From assembly GCA_973895155.1 (NCBI GenBank), contig OZ316894.1:7750001-7814000 (forward strand): a stretch of 64,000 nt of DNA, given 5' to 3'. The DNA comes from Marsupella aquatica. Its lineage: Eukaryota > Marchantiophyta. Of the stretch, positions 48,852 through 58,876 are shown one piece after another; the first letter of the stretch is position 1, and each line of letters begins with the position of its first letter. A program made the position numbers and the translations under genes. A model generated the notes under the pieces. That model made no database searches. It saw nothing but the letters and a program-made list of their open reading frames with translations, and was not told where the DNA came from.

Positions 48852-49466
48852 GAAAAATATATTGCTAACCTAGAAAAGCTTCAGTTTCCTGCCCTAGATC
48901 TTGACGGTAGTAACTACCTAGCTTGGTGGCTAGACCTAAAAGCAAACCTCATCGCAAAGTCACTACTTCCTTCCATCGAGCCACCAACAACCCCTCCACT
49001 CCTCACTCCTGCGGCGCTAGCCCAAGCTCTAGTATTCATGCGTAGGCATCTGCATACGTACTTGCAAATGCAATACTTACACCTGGACTCACCCCACGAA
49101 CTGTGGCAAGCACTATTAACACGCTTTGACCATCAGAAATTAGTGGCGCTACCGCGGGCACGCCAAGAATGGCTAAACCTGCGAGTGCAAGATTTCACCA
49201 GCGTAGCAGCGTATATCAATGATCTCTTTAGAATCACATCAACGCTCACACTGTGCGGCTCGCCCGTAACGGATAGTGACTTACTAGGAAAGACTTTATC
49301 CACATTACACTCCTCAAACCTAGTATTGGCAACGCAATACCGGGATATGAAATTCACTCAATATTCCAAGCTAATATCACACCTCCTAGTTGTTGAGAAA
49401 CAGCAAGAATTGCTATTGCAAAACTCAAGGAAGCGGCCCCCAGGCATGTTGGCTAGCCCAAGTCAA
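48852..49466 (+). pseudogene. Copia gag fragment (UBN2-type)
   Basis: Open from a stop at 48849. It reads NLEKLQFPALDLDGSNYLAW, WLDLKANLIAKSLLPSIEPP, then HDSPHELWQALLTRFDH-like sequence (LDSPHELWQALLTRFDHQK), WLNLRVQDFTSVAAYINDLF and LLVVEKQQELLLQN. This is the retrotransposon gag domain of short-LTR copia elements. No ATG precedes the domain in this frame before 49038, and a TAG lies just upstream. The 3-prime part, including any zinc knuckle, is missing at the junction with the duplicated host block. Confidence 0.8.
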
Positions 49467-49858
49467 CCAAAATTTGTAGGCAATATCTCCTGAGTCTTTG
49501 GGGCATTCCTCTCAAGTCTACTCTTGTTATTTGTAGTTGATTCAATAAAGATTGGATTCATGGATTCACTGACTGTTTTGCATGTATAGCTTCTAGTGCA
49601 GCTGCAAAATCATCATCATTTATATCTGGTATAATAGATGAATTTTCTTGAGTTACAGATACTTAGCCAGACTTGTCATAAAGTTTGTTGACAAAGTAAA
49701 ACATTTTGAGCGTTGAGTGGAAAGCTATGATTTGTAGCGGCTTTTGTATGTGGTTGTCTCATTATAGTTTCCAGATAAATTTCAATGGAAACATGTGAAG
49801 GTGGTGCACCAACGCCATGCATGAACATATTTGGATGATTATTCACAAAATACCATTC
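49467..49858. repeat. 392-bp host block, right copy
   Basis: Near-identical to 46667-47058. It then continues into new Helitron sequence (atcatagtcaacgctgg), so this copy has the uninterrupted target and the left copy has the insertion. Confidence 0.9.
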
Positions 49859-50746
49859 ATCATAGTCAACGCTGGTTGTCTTTTAGTAGATATGGCTAGA
49901 ACATGGCTGTGTAATTTGTTGACTCCAATTTCTCTTAACTTGTTTATCCATTTGGTAATAAATGTGGGAAACCATCCCACTGAATTTAAGTCCTTCTACT
50001 TTGGAATCAAGTTTTATATGTCCTTTATGTTGATGATTTGTAAAGGAATAACGTTTTTGGTAATGCCGATATTTATAAGATATTTGTAATAGATTATAGC
50101 AACCCTAATTTCATCTATTATATCTTCCATTTTGGATAATTCATCAAGATAATTTTCATATGAACTATGAAGTTGATAAACTAAAATTGTGATATAATTC
50201 ACATACTAGTCCGTGTCCTTCTTGTTTCATGAAACAAAATGTTTGTTTATTCAGTTCTTGCTTGGATAGTGTTGCCCGTAGTGTTGATAAAATTCCAGAT
50301 TTGTTTATTGTTTCTATTGAAGTATTGGAAACGGCATCTTTATATAAGAAAAGCTCCGAGTTAAATGTCATGCATTGACCCGTCATCTTTGAAGGTATAC
50401 ACGACTGTGTAGTTAATTTGTCCTTCGAGCATGGTTGACTTCAATTTTTGTAATAGCTCTAAATGAATATAATATCAATAAAAATACCTTAAAAAACTTT
50501 TATGAAAATATCTGACACAAAAAAGTGTGAGCATTTAACTTGTATGTTACATTAGTTCTGTACAACTCTATATAAAGCCATAAAGGGTCATTGATATGAA
50601 TTATTTTGAGTTTTTCATGCTTTTTTTTTCATAACGGAGTATCCTTACAAAATAATCCATTTTATCCACTATGATGTATTTCTACTATTGTACCACTTCC
50701 AATAACTATTATAAATAGCCATCTACTATTTTATTGAGGATGGCAT
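49859..50746 (-). pseudogene. Helitron Rep fossil, N-terminal side (tentative)
   Basis: Minus-strand pieces such as VGWFPTFITKWINKLREIGV and VLAISTKRQPALTMMNG lead in phase-like order into the duplicated Rep block. They contain no diagnostic motif, and the call rests on continuity with the recognised Rep segment. Confidence 0.35.
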
Positions 50747-51074
50747 CTTGGGGGGGTCACTTCCACGGAAGTGGCACATCACGTGCAACGAAGTATAGGC
50801 CCATTTAAATGAGTGTGGCGGAAGACTTCCAAAGTTTGGTGGAAAAACACATAGGGCATGTTTTATTGACTGGTCAACTTTAAAGAACACATAGGCCTAT
50901 TTAATTGCAAAAAACACTTTCTTTAAACTTTTTAGGGGTTTTTTAATAAAAAATAACAAAATTTAAAGAAAGAAAGGGCTTTGCAAAAAAATATTTTTCA
51001 CTTATAAGTTAGGGGGGTCAAACCCTAAAACGTCGCACGCGATGTATGGCCCTCCATATAGTGACCCCCCTGAG
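50747..51074. mobile_element. hAT-like non-autonomous element, copy C
   Basis: Starts CTTGGGGGGGTCACTTCCAC and ends GTGACCCCCCTGAG, with an exact 8-bp duplication gatggcat (50739-50746 and 51075-51082). Almost the same sequence as copy A at 11058, with few differences over 328 bp, so the two moved relatively recently. Confidence 0.9.
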
Positions 51075-51729
51075 GATGGCATTATGATTCAAAGATTTAT
51101 CTTGTCAATATTTTCTATTGATCTAAGCCGTTTAATTTCTTCATCTCGTTCCCAAAATGTGATTTTTGCTGTTGATCCTTCATTGTCAAAAATGTCAATA
51201 GTCCATCTTTCTAATCTGTTTCTATTCTATTGAACAAATTGCATAATTGATTCCTCAGCTTCTGTAACTGAAGTAGGTGTTGTCACTACCTCTATTATGG
51301 CTCCAATTTTTGTTTTTAGTCTCATAAATATAATTGAGCCACTGATAACATCATTGATTGACGATGTCTTTGTGAAGTCGTTGTTGGTTATTTCAAATTC
51401 TTGATTAATCATTATAAAATGACTAGTTATATATTATTTTTTATTTGCTATAAATTGAAATTGTGGATAAAAATTTCCCCACCAATTGGTAATGTAGCCA
51501 GAAATGAATAGTTTGGTGTTCCTCTTCATTTGGAAATAGACCATACTTTTATCACTAAAACATTGTTACTTCGATTACTATTGTTGGCAAGATAGCATGC
51601 TGACATAGTTGGATTTATTGTGGTTTTGATGCCCCATTGTTGGATTATTGTAAATGTTAAAATCCAATTTTCAACGACTTGTTCTTTATTGTTTTGAAAC
51701 CAAATAATCAATCCACAAAAATTGATAGG

Positions 51730-51891
51730 TGTTACAAGGTAGGTAATCTTGTAATAGATTAACACACCAATACACCAGCAAGAATAAATAATAACCATTA
51801 GAGGTCCAAGAGATATATACATATGGAGGTAGTTATGGTAACTACCTCTTCCCTAAACTCTAGATGTTAACCTAATCCATTGGTTATAACA
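51730..51891 (-). repeat. Possible solo LTR (copia-like)
   Basis: Minus strand begins TGTTATAACCAATGG and ends CCTTGTAACA, with a TATA-like tatgtatatatctc inside. It resembles the start of the LTR at 47059. No target-site duplication is seen, so the call is tentative. Confidence 0.35.
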
Positions 51892-53122
51892 CACCCCTTT
51901 GGTTATTTTATAGGATATAAGAAAACCACACTAGGGTTAACATTTAGCCTTAATGGATTAAGTATTTACTGTGGTAGCCATTGGTGTGGTCTCATTAAAA
52001 CCCTCCTACCTTTATTTGAGGGAAAGAGTGCCACCACCACATGCTATAGAACCATTTTAGATTAAGTGGGTAAATACATATAGTGTATATGCAATTTGTA
52101 CAAAGTCTCTTAATGCCTATGTCAACACTATGGGATTGTGGAAGATCCTTCTAAGTGGTTTGTGTTAGTAAAATTGGCTGCGTCATGCATCTCGTTCCAT
52201 GCTGGCAATGAAGAATTCTTGATGTTCATAGATTACATGCAAGGAAATAAATACAACAAGATATTAGTTCAGGATGAAGATGATATGGTGAGTTGTAATC
52301 CTAGGTCTTGGAACCGTTTGGAGTTCCAATCCTAGATTGGGTGTTGGCATAACCTGGTCACACCATAACATATACCATATCCATATCATAGAGATATCCA
52401 ATTAAGATATGGCACACCATCTCTTGTGGTGCCTTACCAAGCCATATCTCACCTTATGGTACCTTACAACCTGATACAGTACCTCATATGATCATATGAT
52501 ACGATATCATGCTAAGGTCTATTTTATTTCCAAATTTAGTAGTCATTATATGTTATCCAATATTAATGAATGAACGTGTGAACATATATCCCTTCCAATT
52601 GTAAGAAGATTCCTCATTTTTCAGAATTGGCCATATGCAAGGAATATAGTTCCATTTTAAATATTCATTGTTGCAAAAGGCACTCGTGCAGTGGGCACAT
52701 CCCATGGGTTGTATTGCTTGATGCCAAGTCTTTCATGAGGGTTCCCCCTCAAATTGTCAAATATTTTTCCTTTTTGCCTGAGTGTGTTGTAGACACTCAT
52801 CTGCTTCCATGTGTAGTAGGCACAAAGCTTTTAAGTGCAGTAGGCACCATGAGGAAAAAATATCTCCCCCAAAATTTGTGAAATTAATTGGGAGATTTTT
52901 ACATCGTAACATTTCCAATAAGTGGTGTTTGTTTTTATGGCTTTCATTCCCCGTTCTTCCTTAAATTCATTTTAATTTTATAGATTTGAGCCATGAAAGC
53001 CCAACAGCAAGGGGAACAAGCAAAATCAGCAGCATCGCCAAAGTGAACACAAGTATTCCAAAGAGCACACAGAGCAAGTAACTCAATTCCCAGAGTCTTT
53101 CCGAGGCCAGACCGTCTACCTA
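51892..53122. other. Non-coding stretch, nothing recognised
   Basis: Contains a run of cat-atg-rich short repeats around 52360-52520 (atatggtacc/ccatatct words) but no gene or element boundary. The right end is the left flank of the next element. Confidence 0.4.
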
Positions 53123-53127
53123 TCAGA

Positions 53128-53246
53128 TGTTGAGCATAGACAACGATCGCAACGGCAAGCCTATGAACCATCCAACGCACAATAGTCGACACAGAGAGAT
53201 ACATGGTTCATGGGCTTGCCATTGTGATCGTCGTCTATGCTCAACA
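53128..53246. repeat. Composite, partly inverted left LTR
   Basis: Bases 53128-53210 match the reverse complement of the LTR's last ~83 bp, starting TGTTGAGCATAGAC. Bases 53211-53246 match the last 36 bp in direct orientation, ending CTATGCTCAACA. The switch is at tggttca, which both strands of the LTR contain. Confidence 0.9.
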
Positions 53247-53248
53247 AT

Positions 53249-53260
53249 TGATATCAGAGC
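53249..53260 (+). other. Primer-binding site (tRNA-iMet)
   Basis: TGATATCAGAGC, one base from the usual TGGTATCAGAGC, directly after the direct part of the LTR. Confidence 0.85.
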
Positions 53261-53949
53261 ATGCCTGTGAGGTGACGAGGTTTTTTTGTGGTGGTTTTCC
53301 AGCGTTCAGTGTCGGTGTTGCATTTGGAGTTTCATGGCATGAAACTAGAATGAGTGTGGCTGAACGGATAGATTAGTGAGAGGGATTTCTATCGGTGTAT
53401 AGAACTCACTGGTTGGTATCCGTGGTGCGGAGGAATTGGAGTTTGCGTCATTTTGTATTTATTCGTGTTCGAGGGTTTTTCGGGGGAGAGACTAGAGCTC
53501 GTGTTTTCAACGGTGTGAGCGGTGCGGTGCTGAAGGTGTCGCATGTTATAGCTCAAGTTCGAGGTTAAGGAGAGCTGATCATTTCGGTAGCTGAGTTGCT
53601 GCCGAGTGGTTACCGAGTGCGTCATGACGAGTGAAAGAAGTGTTCAGGTTTTTTCACGGGCTATGGAGCTTGTTCCCATCTGAACCGGGTTTCTCATTGT
53701 GACGTCCGACTTGGAGGAAGAAACGCAAAGTGTTACGGCTCAACAGTGAGATCGCGGCGAGGCGGTCGTTTTGAATCCAGGATTGGCACTTGACGCGAAG
53801 TGATGACGACGCGACAAAAGTTTTTTCTTTGCTGGAGCAGCAGAGTGTGCCGGTGCAATTCGACAACTTTTTCCGTCGACGGCATTCACTTTTCTCATGT
53901 AAACGACAGTGGCAAAGGTGTGTAATCGACTCTTTTGTCAATTCTGGTG

Positions 53950-54574
53950 TGGGTGATTGCATTGGCACGGTGCTCGCTACCAGGGAGTCTTCCTTATCCA
54001 CCAAAACCTCAAATGGGTTGCTTGTCGATGGTGCATGTGCTACGTGTTCCTTCTCTTGTCTTCCTCTCCAAGTCTCAATCACTTTACGTTTCACCTGAAT
54101 GAAACCATCTTCAGTGGCTGTTTTTGTATCCTTCTCCACTGTTGCTTTGACCTGTTGTAAGCTGGATGTTACCTCTCTTTCTCCCGTGGTTGCAGCCATC
54201 TTCTTCTTGGTTGGGCAATGTCGCGCCTGGTGCCCTCGCTTCCTGCAGACAAAACAAGCATCTGGCATAGACCGATACTCAACTGGCACTATCTTGAATT
54301 CTCTGATGCCTGGTAGATTGAAAATTATATATTCCACCAGATCTTGATTAAGGTCAATGAGTACACAGCCTCTAATGTGAGGAAATCTGCTACGAGAATG
54401 TAATGTTGCTGCATAGACTACTCTCCCAACTGCTGCAAGTAGTCCATGTGCGTAAATCTCCATAGCTGGGTGAACCATTGGTAAGTCTATCCACACAAGT
54501 GCTTGAGAACTCCGCATTGATTGAGCATCAAAATCTGGGGCCCACAGCATTGCCATTAAAATTGTGTGACTCAC
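53950..54574 (-). pseudogene. Zinc-knuckle fragment of a LINE-type ORF1 (DUF4283-like), inserted in the copia leader
   Basis: The minus-strand frame gives QALVWIDLPMVHPAMEIYAH, then FPHIRGCVLIDLNQDLVEY and the knuckle CFVCRKRGHQARHCPTKKK (C-x2-C-x4-H-x4-C). An ARVWIDLP-like strand, a C-V-I-DL strand and a YExxPxxCFxCGxxGHxxxxC knuckle are typical of plant LINE ORF1 and related host-domesticated proteins. The frame is open for 306 codons (54574-53654), but the tail merges into copia leader sequence and the N-terminus is cut by the segment starting near 54560. No reverse transcriptase follows, so it is a fragment. Confidence 0.7.
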
Positions 54575-54862
54575 ATAAAATATTGTGACTCACATTATTT
54601 CAGGTGTCATTTTAATTACAAGTCACATGAAATCACACTTTTGGTCTCACTAATTGAGGGGTTGGCCTTGAATACTGCAGACTGAGAATAGAGAAACAAA
54701 AGTGAGACTGAAGTGGCCTCTCATTGATACAAAATAAAGTGTGTGACTTAACATACTTAATTAGTGTGATTGGGGTTAGAAAAAATGTTCACACAATTTA
54801 GTGTGAGTCATTCTAATTTTGGTGTATTTACAATGGACAGTGAAATTAAAATGGCAATGAGG
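54549..54862. repeat. Possible small TIR element next to the LINE fragment
   Basis: The ends are cattgccattaaaatt on the left and aaattaaaatggcaatg on the right, an inverted match of ten clean bases plus weak extension. gtgtgactcaca-like words repeat inside. No clear target-site duplication. Confidence 0.35.
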
Positions 54863-54984
54863 ACGATGCTTCTCTTGTCTGTAGTAGACAATTGTGTATG
54901 GAGGTAGTACTATCTCCGGATAGTCTCTCATAGGATTACTTTAGACATTTGGCAAGACTCAGTCTACACAGTTTTCTTTGGAGT

Positions 54985-55305
54985 CTTTTTTGCTTTTAAA
55001 GGGGTTTTAAACACTCTTTTGGGTGTATACTGTGTGTGTATTATACACACACAATATTGGCCGGCCCCTTGTACCCTCATTTTCTCTCCCATTTGCAACC
55101 ACGACGACGAGCTGCGCAGCGCTGGCCGGCGCTTTTTGCGCGCTCGTACGCCCTCTGCCATACCCCGCCGGTCACTGCCCTTTGCGGTAGTACGCCGCTT
55201 GTACGCAGTTGCAGCCTCGTACCGCCTTGATGCCTGCCATACGCCCGGCCCCGTATTCAAAGGATTTTTCTTAAGGGGCCTTAAAACCCCTTTTGGGCCC
55301 GGTTA
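54985..55305. repeat. GC-rich segment between inverted ttttaaaggggttttaa / ttaaaaccccttttggg words
   Basis: Words at 54993-55009 and 55277-55293 are inverted relative to each other. The enclosed sequence is much more GC-rich than the rest and has no recognisable coding. Likely part of the foreign block in the copia leader. Confidence 0.35.
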
Positions 55306-55794
55306 ATATTTTCCCTCCTCCCTCCTTATTGGTTCTGCCTTGTGCCGGGACCTGCCAACCCCGGATTTAACCGCTTGGACAGGGGGAACGGCCCTTTGTG
55401 ACCCCTGCGGTAGTGTACAAAGAATATTCCCAAAAAATAGAGAGCTGTTTTTTGGCCGTCCAACAAAGATTCCGCGTGTCGAACGGTAATTTTTTCGGTT
55501 CTTTTTTGGTGAGGTCGTAGCCATTGAAGTTAGCAATGCGGCGCACCAATTGAATTGCAATTTTGACGATGGGTTGTACTTGGCATTTTGGTTATTCCCT
55601 GAGGTGGTCAAAATTGGGGAGTTTCCCAAGGTTTTACCCACCCCGACCGGGATTTGAATAACTTTTCCGTCGAACTTCAATTTTGATTTTGGTTTTCAAT
55701 GTTGGACACCTAGCTTTGTGGGCTACGCAGCGATGTTTAGTTTTGAGTGTTTTGAGAATTTGTGAAAAACAATATTTTTTTGTGATTTTCTCAT

Positions 55795-56745
55795 ATGAGT
55801 GATTCGAAGGAGATTTTCAAAGACATGGAACTTGAAGCACGAGGATCACCGCGATGGTTTGAGGTGGAGAGAGAGGAGCAGGAGGAAGAGCACGTGACAC
55901 CGGTACCATCACCGGTGCGGCGTATGGTGGAGGAAGCTGTTCTACTACCAGAGCTCACGGTAGTGCAAAAGAAGAAGATGGGGACGTTCAAGCTTGGGGG
56001 ACCCAAGTATGAAGTGACAAAATATGATGGGCGCTCTCACTACTTGCTATGGGAGAAGCAGATAAAAGGAGTGCTCTATGCGTCAAAGATGGGCCAACTG
56101 CTGAGCTCTTGTGAAGACGATGTTGATGAGAAACAATGGGACCGCATGCAGGAGCAGGAAGTGTGGTGTGTTACACTCTATCTCATGTCTCCCATCATCA
56201 AGCAGTTGGGTGCACATAAGGATTGCAGAGCAAGTATCACCGCAAGGAGTTGTCAAACCGGCTCTATACTTCCTACAAACTGATGAGTTTCAGGATGAAG
56301 GAATCCGGTATGAAATTGCAGGACCATGTGGATGCTTTCAACGACATGGTCATTGACTTGGAAAACCTTGGGGAGACTTTGAATGATGAGACGAAGGCTT
56401 TGTAGCTTCTCAGTTTATTGCCTCCATCTTACCAGTCCGTATCACGGGTGTTGTTGCATCATGATAGGGATACCATTTCATACAATGACGTGGTAAGTTC
56501 TTTGCTTAGTGATGATCTTCAGCTGAAGATGCACATCACGTCACAGTCGTCTTCATCTGGCGCTGCCCTCAATATTAACCGTGGGAGGAGTATGCAGCGA
56601 CCAACTAGGGACGGTCGTAGAACCCAGTTTAGATCTAAGTCCAGATCTAAGTCCAGGGGTAAATCCCCTCAGAGGAGGCAGGTGACATTGGAAGTGCAAC
56701 CAAGTTGGACACTTCAAGCGAGACTGTAAGGGAAAGGCAGCTGAA
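55795..56745 (+). pseudogene. Copia gag relic (family 1, right copy)
   Basis: Begins MSDSKEIFKDMELEARGSPR, parallel to the gag at 15658, and runs LLWEKQIKGVLYASKM to a frameshift near 56225. It resumes with LYTSYKLMSFRMKESGMKLQ and LLSLLPPSYQSVSRVLLHHD after a stop at 56403. The knuckle region reads HWKCNQVGHFKRDC in the frame of the family motif, so the first cysteine has become histidine. Inactive. Confidence 0.9.
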
Positions 56746-56839
56746 TCTTCATCGGCAAATATGGCTAGGGCTGATGGAGAAGCTGATTTACTCAATGATG
56801 AGTATGTATTATGAAGCCGAGGGTATGCCTTGTGCACAT

Positions 56840-58876
56840 CATCTAGGAGAGCAGATGATGTGTGGATTCTTGATTGTGCTTGCTCTTTTCACATTTATTA
56901 CATTCGAGAGTTTTTTTAATTCTTACTCTATTTCAAACAGTTTAGTTTTGATGAGAAATGATCACTCTTGTCAAATTGAGGGTATTGGATCTGTGAAGAT
57001 TCAAATATTTGATGGCGTTGTGCGCACAGTATCTGGAGTCAGGTATGTACCTAGCATGCGTAAGAATCTGATTTCACTCGGTGTATTGGATTCAAATGGT
57101 CATCAATGGAGCGTTATTGATGGTGACGTTCAAGTCAGGTCGGGAGAGACAGTGATTTGAAGGGAAGCAGACAAAAAAATTTGTATGTGTTGCAGGGCAA
57201 TACTGTATGTGGAGAAGCCAATGTAACCAAGTCTCACGGGGAGATAACTCAACTGTGACATTCACGGCTAGGCCACATGAGTAAGAAGGATTTGGCTATC
57301 TTACAAAAGAATGGACTCATTTATGATTTTCAATCTTGTAAATTAGAGTTTTGTGAGCATTGCATTCTTGGAAAGTAACATCGTCATGCTTTCGGTGTTG
57401 GAACTCATCGTTCCAAAGTGGTTCTTAAGTACATACATAGTGACGTGTGGGGTCCATCCCCAACTCCCTCACACTCTGGAAAGTTGTACTATGTATCATT
57501 TATTGACGATTACTCAAGATTTGTGTGGATTTATTTCATGACACATAAGTCTGATAAGTGGAAGGCCCAGGTGGAGAATTAGACTGGAAACACGGTCAAG
57601 TGTTTGGATACAAGGGTAAAGAGTCTGAGGTCAGACAACGGTGGGGAGTACACTTCAGTGGAATTTGAAGAGTACTGTTCAATACAGGGGATAACTTGCC
57701 ATCTCACCACAGTAAATACTCCGTAGCAGAATGGTGTTGCTGAGAGGCTCAATTGGACACTGTTGGAGCGGTCACGGAGTATGTTGAGCCAATAAGGTTT
57801 ACCACAAGAATTTTGGGCATAAGCTGTCAATATTGCAGCTTATTTGGTAAATCTTTCTTCTTCTAGTGCTATCAATTTCAAAACGCCGTTTGAGATGCGC
57901 TATAAGCGGCAAGCAGACTATCATGGCTTGGTAGTTTTTGGAAGTGATGCATATGCTCTCACACCAAAGCAGAATAGGACCAAGTTGGATCCTACCTCCA
58001 AGAAATGTATTTTTCTTGGGTACCAGAGTGGTGTGAAAGCCTATAGGCTATGGGATCCTATTGCCTGTAAGCTCGTTGTCAGGTAGGGATGTTTCCTTCA
58101 ATGAATCCAGATTATTGAAGGAGGGGGAGAATACTCAGGTCTCCCATACTGACAAAGGAAAATCTCCTATCCCGGATCTCGTTGAGGGGGAGATTGATCA
58201 TGAGGTGCATGAGCGGAGAGAAGGAGTTGCTCCAATTATGGAGTTGGTTCCTGTGCCAGAGAAACTAGAGAAGTTTGTTGATGCTGGTGAGCAACAAGTG
58301 GATGTTGCTAAGCTTTAGATTGTACCAGCACACGCAGATCAACCGGAGTCATCGGCTAGAAGAACACCTGGTCGCATTGTATGCACTCCACCAAGGTATG
58401 GACAGTGGGTTGATTCATCTCAGTTGCAAGAGGAGGATTTTGTTACTGACGATGAGGGTGATGCGTTGATTTTGGAAGGAGGTGAACCTTCTTCATTTCA
58501 TGAAGCAAGTGCTTCAAAGGAGAAGCAGGAGTGGACTGCAGCAATGCAAACGGAGATGCAGTCACTGAAGGACAACAAAACTTGGGAGCTTGTCAAGCTG
58601 CCAAAGGGACAGCAAGTGGTGGACAGCAAGTGGATATACAAGCTGAAGGATCAGTCCACGGGAGGTGGATCAAAGGTCTACAAGGCTAGGTTGGTAGCCA
58701 AGGGATTCACACAGGAAAAATGTGTGGATTACAATGAGGTCTTCTTACCAGTTGCTAAGTACTCAACAATATGGCTATTGTGTGTGCTTGTTGTTATGTT
58801 TGGTCTGCTGCTAGATCAGATGGATGTTGTCACAGCTTTTCTCTATGGCACCTTGGAAGAGGTGATCCTCATGAGA
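56840..58876 (+). pseudogene. Copia pol relic, protease to reverse transcriptase start
   Basis: The protease reads WILDCACSFHI; GAG-pre-integrase has LGHMSKKDLAILQKNGL and CEHCILGK. Integrase has [26 protein letters not shown] and QNGVAERLNWTLLER, so the D, D and E positions remain. The C-terminal part has FLGYQSGVKAYRLWDP. Reverse transcriptase begins KEKQEWTAAMQTEMQSLKDN and KARLVAKGFTQEKCVDYNEV, ending VTAFLYGTLEEVILMR at the TIR insertion. Stops at about 57379, 57581, 57722, 57796, 57823 and 58316 and a frameshift near 58085 break the frame. Confidence 0.9.

Larger units (their letters stand above)
47059..49466 (+). mobile_element. Truncated Ty1/copia element (5-prime LTR, leader and gag only)
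   Basis: It has one LTR (47059-47196), a primer-site-like acacgttatcagaacgag, a 1.65-kb purine-rich leader and a gag domain that stops abruptly at 49466, where a copy of the upstream host block begins. No pol and no 3-prime LTR follow. LTR size, primer site and leader resemble the element at 39916. The first LTR bases are TATTATAACC, so the canonical TG seems mutated to TA. Confidence 0.85.
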
